A stretch of DNA of 61,921 nucleotides. Source: Actinomycetes bacterium. Its GTDB lineage: Bacteria > Actinomycetota > Acidimicrobiia > Acidimicrobiales > JAAEMS01. Below the pieces are notes generated by a model, which saw only the letters and a program-made list of their open reading frames with translations, had not been told where the DNA came from and ran no database searches. Positions within the stretch are counted from its first letter, which is position 1, and the number at the start of each line of letters is the position of its first letter. This document shows, piece after piece, positions 28,514 through 35,921 of this stretch. The position numbers and the translations under genes were made by a program. Location: the NCBI GenBank assembly GCA_024225275.1, contig JAAEMS010000250.1:1-61921 (forward strand), given 5' to 3'.

Positions 28514-29847
28514 GATCGACCTCCGGTGTTGATGGATACGGCGCCCCTGGATGACAGACCCTCGAAGAAGGCCTCGACCCGATTGCGCATCTGCGCCTCC
28601 GATACCACCCGGTCGTCCATCATGTCGGACTCGAGGAACAGGCTGGGGACGCCGGTGAGCTCGCCGGCGGACCGTCGAGCGTCGGCGAGCCCGGTCGAGA
28701 CGGTACGGCACGACTTGATGGGGTGATAGATGATCCCGTCGAGCGAGAAGTCCGAGGCCCGGTCGGCGAGCCAGCGGTCGACGTGGAACATGCGGTGCAT
28801 CCCGGCCTGGGTGGTGACGAGCATGCCCTCGGCCAGGCTCTCGACCGGGTGATCGAGGTCGTAGGTGAAGCCCACATCGGCGCCGCCCGAGGCAAAGGAG
28901 GTGTACGACGAAGTCACGAAGATGCCACCGTGGGACGCGAACATCTCGTTGAAGCCCCTGAACAAGGGATAGCAGGGCACTCCAACGAAGGCGAGGCGGT
29001 AGCGCTCATCGTCGAGGGCGGCCCGACCGTGCTGGACGCAGTAATCCAGCTCCTCGACCAGTTCGGCGAAGTACCGGGCCCCCTCAGGGGTACCGCGGAA
29101 GGCGTTGGCCACGCCTAGATACACCGTTCCGTCGGTGACCGCGTTGTAGACCGCCGGCACGTTCTGGTTGATCTCGTGGACCCGGCGCCAGGCCTCGGCC
29201 TGGGCGTTGGCGTGACCGAGAGCCTCGCGGAGGCGATCGATGTCGAACGGGGTACCGGTCACCTCCTCGAGGGTTCGAATCAGCTCGTGAATCTGGCCGA
29301 CCACATACCTGAGCTCGTTCTCACGATCCTCGGAGCTGACCCCGGAGCCGGTGTAGGACTCGGTGCGAGGGCCGGGAAGATCGATGGTGACACAGGGGAT
29401 TCCGTAGAGGCGTTCCCATATCTCGGCCCATTTCACATAGGTCGCGCACGCATTGGTGAACACCGCGATCGATGGGGGCGGGATGGTACCCATCGGGTGG
29501 GCGCCGCCCCTCAGTTGCATGGCGACGTCGGCTTTGACGTAGCCGCAGATGTCGGGGGAGTAGCCATAGTCCTCGGCCTCCTCCAGGTACCCGGCCGCCT
29601 CCCCCCGGATGGCCATCTGGAGGCTGTTGATCTCGGGGAAGGAGGTATGGAGCCCGAACGTCGAGAGGAGCTCGGCGAAGCTCCCCATCACGAACACATA
29701 GGCGGTCTGCTCACCGCGCTCGGGGGCGCTGGTCATGGCATCGAACCAGGTCCGGAACAGGGCCGCACCTTCACGGTTGGCTCGACCGATGATGGACTCA
29801 GTGGTGGAGGACACTTCGGGTTTCTCCTCTCGTGGCCGTTCCGTCAT
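28510..29847 (-). CDS. BcrB/BadE-type catalytic subunit (2-hydroxyacyl-CoA dehydratase family)
   Basis: A 445-aa catalytic-type subunit, close to the 438 aa of Thauera BcrB. Cys101 ('[11 protein letters not shown]'), Cys134 ('[10 protein letters not shown]') and Cys380 ('[10 protein letters not shown]') are the three conserved Fe-S ligands. The 'CGYVKAD' motif is typical of BcrB/BadE/BzdO. The ATG at 29847 comes 16 bp after the C-like stop without a strong ribosome site; translation may be coupled. With the C-like subunit it should bind the acyl-CoA and perform the low-potential reduction. A dehydratase role cannot be ruled out. Confidence 0.85.
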   Translation of the reverse strand: MTERPREEKPEVSSTTESIIGRANREGAALFRTWFDAMTSAPERGEQTAYVFVMGSFAELLSTFGLHTSFPEINSLQMAIRGEAAGYLEEAEDYGYSPDICGYVKADVAMQLRGGAHPMGTIPPPSIAVFTNACATYVKWAEIWERLYGIPCVTIDLPGPRTESYTGSGVSSEDRENELRYVVGQIHELIRTLEEVTGTPFDIDRLREALGHANAQAEAWRRVHEINQNVPAVYNAVTDGTVYLGVANAFRGTPEGARYFAELVEELDYCVQHGRAALDDERYRLAFVGVPCYPLFRGFNEMFASHGGIFVTSSYTSFASGGADVGFTYDLDHPVESLAEGMLVTTQAGMHRMFHVDRWLADRASDFSLDGIIYHPIKSCRTVSTGLADARRSAGELTGVPSLFLESDMMDDRVVSEAQMRNRVEAFFEGLSSRGAVSINTGGRS

Positions 29848-29863
29848 GTGAACAACAGGGCCG

Positions 29864-31078
29864 TCATGCGAACAAAAGGTTCTCGGCGAAGGTCTCGATC
29901 TGCAGCTCGACCTGGTCGAAGCTGGTCATGGCCTCTTCGAACTCGGAGATGAAATAGGCCACCTTCTCGTCGTCGAGGGCCTTGATGTAGGCGACCTGCT
30001 CGTCGAGGCCCGGCTCGCACATCTTCGGCTGCATCAGGAAGACCGCGTCGGCGCGGGCGGCGCGGACCCGCTCGAGCAGCATCTGCTCCTTGGGCTTGCG
30101 GAGGTCATGTTGGACCGGGCTGTAGGACGACTGTTCGATGTAGGCGTGGGCCAGGGCCCGGAAGGGATCGGTTTCGGCTTCGACATCGGAGGTGATCCAT
30201 CTCATACCGATGAGGAGGTCGTCGTCGACCACATATGCGTTGCGACTGATCCGACGGAGGAGATCGAGGGGGGGAAGCTCGCAGTAGCCGCCCTCGAGCA
30301 CCAAGCGGATGCGATCGCGAGGGGTGCCCTCGCGTTGTTCGAGCATGGGGAGGGCGGCGGCGAGGAGCTCGTTGTGCTCGTCGCGGGTGATCATGGAGCC
30401 CACCACCATGAGCACGAACGCCTCGTCTACCGAGACCAGCCAGGGTTGCTCCCGTTTCAGGTCGTAGAGCCGGCGCAGGAGCTCGCGATTCTCGTTGAAC
30501 ACCATGATCGACCGGGCCAGGTCGGCTTCGTCGATCGGGACACCCGTGACCCCTTCGATCGTGCGGGACATCCGGCGGTATTCACCAGCGAGATAGTCGA
30601 CAGTGTGGGCCGAGTTGGCGTTCTGGGGCAGGTACAACACCTCACACGGATGGTCGAAGTTCCGGCCCCAGATCCCGGCGAGATTCCTGGCCGCGTCGCA
30701 GATGGGATGGGACACCATCACGTCGAGCTCAACCGCCCCGTTCAGAACCAGCTCGAACGAGGTCTTCACGATCGAACAGAGGTAGGAGCCGAAGAAGGAC
30801 TCGGCGTTCCGGGCTTCGAGGGGAGCGCCGCGGAGCTTGAACGGCAACATGCCGGCCGCATGGGCGATCTCTTCGGGGAAGTACACCTGGAAATGGCCGA
30901 GCACCTTGCCACCGTTGGCGCGCCAGCGGTTCACTGTCGGAAAGCTCGTGTCCTCGACGAGGTCACGGCAGAAGCCGAGCAGGGCGTCGAGGTCGAGGTG
31001 GTGCCAATCGTCGAGCAGGCGCAGGGTCGACGGGGCCTGGCCCGACGACTCACCTGGTTGGGTCTCGATCTCCCCCAT
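29864..31078 (-). CDS. BcrC/BadD-type catalytic subunit (2-hydroxyacyl-CoA dehydratase family)
   Basis: A 404-aa subunit and first gene of the operon. Cys101 ('GSYLCSIVKTSFE'), Cys127 ('SHPICDAARN') and Cys354 ('QPKMCEPGLDEQ') are cluster ligands, and the 'ETFAENLLF' tail resembles the BcrC C-terminus. ATG 31078 has GGAGG 5 bases upstream. The order C-B-A-D on one strand is that of bcrCBAD of Thauera. No ring-hydratase, dehydrogenase or hydrolase genes of the benzoyl-CoA pathway are adjacent. Overlapping palindromes at 31101-31135 stand just upstream. Confidence 0.85.
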   Translation of the reverse strand: MGEIETQPGESSGQAPSTLRLLDDWHHLDLDALLGFCRDLVEDTSFPTVNRWRANGGKVLGHFQVYFPEEIAHAAGMLPFKLRGAPLEARNAESFFGSYLCSIVKTSFELVLNGAVELDVMVSHPICDAARNLAGIWGRNFDHPCEVLYLPQNANSAHTVDYLAGEYRRMSRTIEGVTGVPIDEADLARSIMVFNENRELLRRLYDLKREQPWLVSVDEAFVLMVVGSMITRDEHNELLAAALPMLEQREGTPRDRIRLVLEGGYCELPPLDLLRRISRNAYVVDDDLLIGMRWITSDVEAETDPFRALAHAYIEQSSYSPVQHDLRKPKEQMLLERVRAARADAVFLMQPKMCEPGLDEQVAYIKALDDEKVAYFISEFEEAMTSFDQVELQIETFAENLLFA

Positions 31079-31100
31079 GGAGACCTCCGAGGGCTGTTGT

Positions 31101-31135
31101 GGTCAATCAGATATAAATTGACCGACTGGACGGTC
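31101..31135. promoter_or_regulatory. Two overlapping palindromes (candidate TetR operators) before the BCR-like operon
   Basis: GGTCAAT-n9-ATTGACC (31101-31123) is a perfect 7-bp inverted repeat over an AT-rich core containing TATAAA. GACCG-n6-CGGTC (31120-31135) is a second, 5-bp palindrome sharing four bases with the first. They lie 23-57 bp before the C-like start and 46-80 bp before the divergent truncated TetR gene. This is the usual location and style of TetR-family operators. Confidence 0.55.
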
Positions 31136-31180
31136 GAATTAATCCACACCCTAGCCTCCGACGCAACGAAGGTCAATGGC

Positions 31181-31552
31181 ATGGGCCACAATAGGCCGGC
31201 GACAGACCACCCAGAAGGGCCGGCCCAACCGGACCAGGCCACCAAACCTCGCCGGGGACCGGGGCGACCTCGGCCTGAGCTCGTGCGCCACCAGGTCCAC
31301 ATGATCATGGCCGAGCCGTCGTTCTTCAGTGTGTTCTTCGACCAGCGCCACCTGCTCGAGGACGAGTTCGCGGCCGAGATCGACGCCAAGCAACGACAAT
31401 ACCTCGACACCTTCGTAGAGGTCGTCGAAGACGCCATGGACGCCGGCGCCATCCCGGCAGGCGACCCCCGCGACGTGGCCCAGCCGGTTCTGGGCATGAC
31501 CAGCTTGCCCTACAAGTGGTGCCGGGAAGGCCGCGACGACCCCACCAGGTGA
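31181..31552 (+). pseudogene. TetR-family regulator lacking its DNA-binding domain
   Basis: A 123-aa reading frame nearly identical to parts of the full TetR protein at 49734. Both begin [MV]GHN[RK]P.TDHPEG and share 'GPAQPDQATKPRRGPGRPR'. Here the next residues jump directly to 'ELVRHQVHMIMAEPSFFSVF', so the whole HTH and first helices (about 78 residues) are absent; the end is also cut ('GRDDPTR'). ATG 31181 has GAAGG 8 bases upstream, so it could still be translated as a ligand-binding-only protein. It is divergent from the BCR-like operon. Most likely a deletion derivative; a dominant-negative or ligand-sink role is speculative. Confidence 0.75.
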
Positions 31553-31739
31553 GCATGGCCGAACGCTATCGGATCACCGTCAACGGGCCCGGAGCATCGA
31601 GACTGTCACCCGACTGCACCCCGGACACCGCTGGCCCGCGGGTGAGGAGACATGGGCCCATCGCACTCGTTCGATCCCGATGATCGGGGCGGCTACGGTG
31701 CGGGCAGCACGGCAACAGGATCAAGTGGGGGACCATTGC

Positions 31740-32150
31740 ATGTCCGACAGTCAAGAGTTGTCGGTTGCCGATCGAGTCGAGATCCATGAGTTGCCAGGTC
31801 GTTACGGTGACGCCATCGACGACCGGAACTGGGACCTACTCGACCGGGTGTTCACCCAAGACGCAGTGTTTGATCTCACGGGTGTCGGGTCCCGGGTCTG
31901 CGACGGGCTCAACGACATCAAGTCGTTCATGGAAGCCGAGGCTGCCCACATGATGACCAACATCTACGCCGACGCTGACGGCGATGGGGCGCAGATGCGA
32001 TCACGGATCGTCGCCTTGCTCGGCAAGGGCCGTACCGGCACGGCCAGCTACCGGCAGCGGCCTCTTTCGTGTGGGTGGGGAGTCACAGCGCTAGGTCACG
32101 GCGCTAGGCTGCAGGCGCTGACAGGCATCGCGAGACGGAGTTCGAAGTGA
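31740..32150 (+). pseudogene. SnoaL-like (NTF2-fold) protein with broken 3' end
   Basis: The N-terminus 'VADRVEIHELPGRYGDAIDD' and 'WDLLDRVFTQDAVFDLTGVG' is typical of SnoaL-like polyketide-cyclase/dehydrase-fold proteins. After 'RSRIVALLGKGRTGTASYR' homology ends and the frame continues into unrelated Gly/Arg-rich sequence until a stop overlapping the phosphofructokinase start. The last two beta strands of the fold are missing. Probably a 3' deletion or frameshift. ATG 31740 is used. Confidence 0.6.
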
Positions 32151-33295
32151 AACTCGCAATTCTCACCGGCGGTGGCGATGTCCCGGGCCTCAACCCGTGC
32201 ATCAAAGCGGCCGTCAATCGGATCGAGGACGAGGGATCCGAGGTGGTCGGTATCCGACGGGGCTGGGCTGGGTTGACTCACATCGACCCCGCTGATCCTG
32301 CTTCGATCGCCCACAACACCACCGCTCTCGACTCTCAGGTGGTGCGCACGATCGATCGAACCGGTGGCACCTTCCTCCACACCTCGCGCACCAACCCCAG
32401 TCGTGTGGAGAGCACCGACCTACCTGAGTTCCTCAGGAGCTCATACGCCGGTGACGGGCCCCACGACCTGACCCCGCACGTGCTTGAGGTCCTCGAGAGC
32501 CTCGGTGTCGATGCCCTACTGCCGATCGGAGGCGACGACACCCTCTCCTATGCCCTCCGGATGCACAACGAGGGAGTGCCCATCATCGCCATCCCGAAGA
32601 CGATGGACAATGACGTTCACGGAACCGACTACTGCATCGGCTTCTCCACGGCCGTGAGTCGGGGGGTGGATTTCATCCACAATCTGCGCACCAGCACCGG
32701 CTCCCACGAACGTATCGCCGTGGTGGAGCTGTTCGGGCGCTACTCAGGCGAGACGTCTCTCATCAGTGCGTACCTCGCCGGAGTCGACCGAGCGCTGATC
32801 TCCGAGGTGCCCTTCGACATCGACAAGCTCGCTGGGCTCGTGATGAAGGACAAGACCGCCAACCCCTCCAACTACGCCATGATCACTGTCTCCGAGGGCG
32901 CCTCCCTCCTGGGCGGCGAGGTCCACCTCTCCGGGAGTGCCGACGCGTACGGCCACCGCAAGTTGGGAGGCATCGGCCAGACCACCGGAGAGATGCTCAA
33001 GGAGCGGACCGGCCAGGACATCGTGCTTCAGGAGGTCGCCTACCTCATGCGTTCGGGACGACCCGACAGTCTCGACCTCATGGTGGCGACGAACTTCGCG
33101 GTCATGGCCGTCGACCTCGCACTCGAAGGGTCCTCGGGCCGGATGGTCGCCTTGCGTTCGGGGGTCTACACCAATGTGCCGGTCGCGGTGACCGGCGAGG
33201 GGGGCAAACGGGTCGATACTGGTGAGCTCTACGACGAGGACCAGTACCGACCCAAGGTGCGCCACGTGAGCGGCAAGCCCATGTTCCTGTACTGA
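32147..33295 (+). CDS. pfp: 6-phosphofructokinase, predicted pyrophosphate-dependent
   Basis: A 382-aa phosphofructokinase. GTG 32147 has GGAG 7 bases upstream. '[12 protein letters not shown]' is the nucleotide/PPi loop. '[11 protein letters not shown]' has Asp at 131 where ATP enzymes have Gly, and '[17 protein letters not shown]' has Lys151; this Asp plus Lys pair is the signature of PPi-dependent enzymes, also found in actinomycete PFKs. '[12 protein letters not shown]' and 'TVSEGASL' bind the sugar phosphate. It would phosphorylate fructose 6-phosphate reversibly, saving ATP under fermentative or low-oxygen conditions. The gene stands alone. Confidence 0.9.
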   Translation: MKLAILTGGGDVPGLNPCIKAAVNRIEDEGSEVVGIRRGWAGLTHIDPADPASIAHNTTALDSQVVRTIDRTGGTFLHTSRTNPSRVESTDLPEFLRSSYAGDGPHDLTPHVLEVLESLGVDALLPIGGDDTLSYALRMHNEGVPIIAIPKTMDNDVHGTDYCIGFSTAVSRGVDFIHNLRTSTGSHERIAVVELFGRYSGETSLISAYLAGVDRALISEVPFDIDKLAGLVMKDKTANPSNYAMITVSEGASLLGGEVHLSGSADAYGHRKLGGIGQTTGEMLKERTGQDIVLQEVAYLMRSGRPDSLDLMVATNFAVMAVDLALEGSSGRMVALRSGVYTNVPVAVTGEGGKRVDTGELYDEDQYRPKVRHVSGKPMFLY

Positions 33296-33501
33296 ACAGG
33301 GAGCAGGACACGGTACGCCCCAAGCGGCGCCGAAGGCCAGCGTTCGGTACTGTCGGCGTCAGTCGAGCAACAACCCGTCGGGGTCAGCCATCGGGGTGGA
33401 GATGACAGGCTACCTACCTACCGCTCTGGGCGATCACCAGCCCGGGGTACTCGATGGAGAATCGCTCCACGGCCCATGGGCGGCGGGGACGAGAGTGGCA
33501 C

Positions 33502-33621
33502 CCGGATCGAGACACCCAACGTCGACACCGCCTCATCGAGAATCAGCATCTTGGCGTCGAGGGCGAGGGCCTTGCAATGGTGATGCGCTGGCATTGTCCG
33601 CCGGAGAGGAACCTCGTGATG
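33502..33621 (-). pseudogene. ABC transporter ATPase fragment with frameshift
   Basis: Reading leftwards, one frame gives 'RFLSGGQCQRITIAR' (the ABC signature) and, after loss of one base, another frame gives 'ALALDAKMLILDEAVSTLGVSI' (Walker B and D-loop). Both belong side by side in an oligopeptide-type ABC ATPase. Nothing else of the gene is seen, so this is a roughly 120-bp relic. Confidence 0.6.
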
Positions 33622-33633
33622 TCTGAGCCACTG

Positions 33634-33873
33634 GGTCAGGGTCGACTCGACACCACCAGCCTCGGGCCAGGCCACCGCGGCCTGGCTGGTGCCCATGCGC
33701 GTGGCGAGATCCCGCTGACTCAAACCCGCACGATCGCGGGCGCCGCCCACCTGTTCGCCAAACTCGAGCGCCAGTCGCGCCGTCGCACAAGTCTCATGGA
33801 ACTCGGCCCGCTCGGTGGAGCCCATCTTGGCCAACCGTTCGCTCCTGAGGTCTTCGAGTGATCCGCGGCTCAT
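33634..33873 (-). pseudogene. HTH antitoxin-like gene, 3' truncated
   Basis: From ATG 33873 the frame encodes 'FHETCATARLALEFGEQV' and an XRE HTH, 'RAGLSQRDLATRMGTSQAAV', the layout of HigA-type antitoxins. The recognition helix end reads 'AWPEAGG' instead of the usual ARLEAGG, and homology ends near 33634, where the frame runs into the ABC fragment. No toxin gene was found next to it. Confidence 0.55.
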
Positions 33874-34083
33874 CAGTCCTCGGCGGTGTGTCCTTCAGCG
33901 ACGCACCGCGCCATCGCCCCCGTCAACGAGTCGAGCCATTCTTCCCGTCATCCAGCCTCCGTGCCGCTGCCTTGGCCCATTCGGTACATCTGCGTTCGCA
34001 AGGAGTACCGTGAATCACGACCCAAATCGGCTTCTCATGTTCCATCGACAGGGTCTGGGGCATTGTGCACCACTGTGGTAAAG

Positions 34084-34980
34084 ATGGAACCAGCTCCGGG
34101 ACGGACCCGGGAGAGCACCCACAAGGCGGAGGCGTACGATCCCATGGCGGGAACCGAGTACCGGCGGCGCGATTCAGCCGCCTTCCAATCGCCCACCGGG
34201 CTTGAGCGACGGCGGCCCCGGCGGCCCGAACACGGCGAGCCATGGTCATACGTTCTCAACGGCGCGAGCAAGCGGGTTGCGGTCACGATCATCGTCCCGG
34301 CGCGGAACGAGGCGCCGAACCTGGCGGCGCTCTTCACATCTCTGCCTCCCGTGTACGAGGTCATCCTCGTCGACGGCGACTCGGTCGACGGAACGATCGA
34401 CGTGGCCCGGGAGCTGATGCCGAGCGTTCGGATCGTGCGCCAGAGAGGGAGAGGCAAGGGCGACGCAATGATCGAAGGGCTCGAGGCGGCCCGAGGCGAC
34501 ATCGCCGTCTTCATCGATGCCGACGGCTCCAACGAACCCGACGAGGTCGAGCGGTTCGTGCTGGCGTTGGTGAACGGAGCCGATCTGGCAAAGGGGTCGC
34601 GCTTTCTCGAACGGGGCGGAAGCACCGACATCACCGGGATCCGGCGGCTCGGCAACAGCGTCATCCGATCGCTCGTCAACCGCGTCTACGGCACCCGGTT
34701 CACCGACGTCGCCTACGGATTCAACGCGGTGTGGACGAAGCATCGAGACGTCCTCGACCTCGATTGCAACGGATTTGAGATCGAGACGCTGTTGCACATC
34801 AGGGCGGCTCGCCTCGGCTTCGTGATCGAAGAGGTCCCGAGCTTCGAGCGGGAGCGGTCGACCGGATGCTCGAACCTCAATCCGTTCCGTGATGGGTTGC
34901 GGATCGCGGCGCTGCTGACCAGAGAGCTGACCGACCAGTTCGTCAACCGTCGGCCGACCGCCCACAACCCGCGGGCATGA
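34084..34980 (+). CDS. Family 2 glycosyltransferase (dolichyl/polyprenyl-phosphate sugar synthase-like)
   Basis: A 298-aa GT-A fold glycosyltransferase. 'VTIIVPARNEAPNLAALF' begins the fold, 'VILVDGDSVDGT' follows, 'AVFIDADGSNEPDE' carries the DxD metal motif and 'LAKGSRFLERGG' is typical of polyprenyl-phosphate glycosyltransferases. It lacks the C-terminal membrane helices of some relatives. The start is uncertain: ATG 34084 or ATG 34144. It opens a tightly packed polysaccharide operon and overlaps the next gene by 4 bp. Confidence 0.85.
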   Translation: MEPAPGRTRESTHKAEAYDPMAGTEYRRRDSAAFQSPTGLERRRPRRPEHGEPWSYVLNGASKRVAVTIIVPARNEAPNLAALFTSLPPVYEVILVDGDSVDGTIDVARELMPSVRIVRQRGRGKGDAMIEGLEAARGDIAVFIDADGSNEPDEVERFVLALVNGADLAKGSRFLERGGSTDITGIRRLGNSVIRSLVNRVYGTRFTDVAYGFNAVWTKHRDVLDLDCNGFEIETLLHIRAARLGFVIEEVPSFERERSTGCSNLNPFRDGLRIAALLTRELTDQFVNRRPTAHNPRA

Positions 34981-35921
34981 CCGCGGGCAGTGAGCCACGC
35001 GCCGCCACCTCGGCCGTCGTCGTGTGCACGTACAGTTTCGACCGGCTCGGCGACCTCGAGGCATGTTTGGATGCGCTCGAACGACAGGAGCGCAGGCCCG
35101 ACCAGACGATCGTGGTCGTCGACCACAACCCCGAGCTCGCCGCCAGTCTGCGGTCGACCGTCGTCACACTCCCGAACGCGGGTCAGCGGGGCCTGTCCGC
35201 CGCCCGCAACACCGGAGTCGCTGCGACCGACGCCGAGCTCATCGCGTTCATCGACGATGACGCAGTAGCCGAACCCGACTGGCTCGGCGAGCTGCTTCGG
35301 CCGTTCGATGAACCCTCCGTCGCCGCGGTCGGCGGACGGATCGAGCCGAACTGGCCCCAGGATCGACCCCACTGGTTCCCACCCCACCTCGACTGGACCG
35401 TCGGGTGCACCAACCCAGGCCTACCCGAAGAGGGGGGACCGATCCGCAATGTCTTCGGGGCCAGCGCAGCCTTCCGGCGCAGCGCGCTGGTCGAGGTGGG
35501 CTGCTTTCCGATCGAGATGGGACGGGTTGGTGCCAATCTCGCCGGCTGTGAGGAGACCCATGTCTGCATCACGATCCGACAGACCGCCAACGGCGAGGTG
35601 GTCTACGCACCTCGGTCGGTAGTACACCACCGCGTCACACCGAGCCGCGCTCGGATCGGCTACGTGCTACACCGCTGCATCGCCGAGGGCCGATCGAAGG
35701 CCCGATTGGCGGACAGGGTCGGCGGAACCGACGCCATGGCCGACGAACGGGACTACGCGGTCGACATGGTGCGGGCAGTCGTGGGAGATGTGCTCAGCGG
35801 CTGGCGGCAGCCGCATCGCCTGGGCCGTGCCGTGGTACTGATCGTGGGGCTCGCTGGTGCGTCGCTCGGCTACGCCATCGAGCGAATCCGCATCACGGGG
35901 ATGTCACACCGGTGGGGCTGA
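34977..35921 (+). CDS. Family 2 glycosyltransferase
   Basis: A 314-aa GT2 enzyme with 'SAVVVCTYSFDRLGDLEACL' at the start, 'TIVVVDHNPELA' and 'LIAFIDDDAVAEPDWL' (DDD metal motif), then 'NVFGASAAFRRSALVEVGCF' as acceptor-side motif. A hydrophobic C-terminal segment ('RAVVLIVGLAGASLGYAI') may attach it to the membrane. ATG overlaps the previous stop (ATGA). Donor and acceptor are unknown. Confidence 0.87.
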   Translation: MTAGSEPRAATSAVVVCTYSFDRLGDLEACLDALERQERRPDQTIVVVDHNPELAASLRSTVVTLPNAGQRGLSAARNTGVAATDAELIAFIDDDAVAEPDWLGELLRPFDEPSVAAVGGRIEPNWPQDRPHWFPPHLDWTVGCTNPGLPEEGGPIRNVFGASAAFRRSALVEVGCFPIEMGRVGANLAGCEETHVCITIRQTANGEVVYAPRSVVHHRVTPSRARIGYVLHRCIAEGRSKARLADRVGGTDAMADERDYAVDMVRAVVGDVLSGWRQPHRLGRAVVLIVGLAGASLGYAIERIRITGMSHRWG

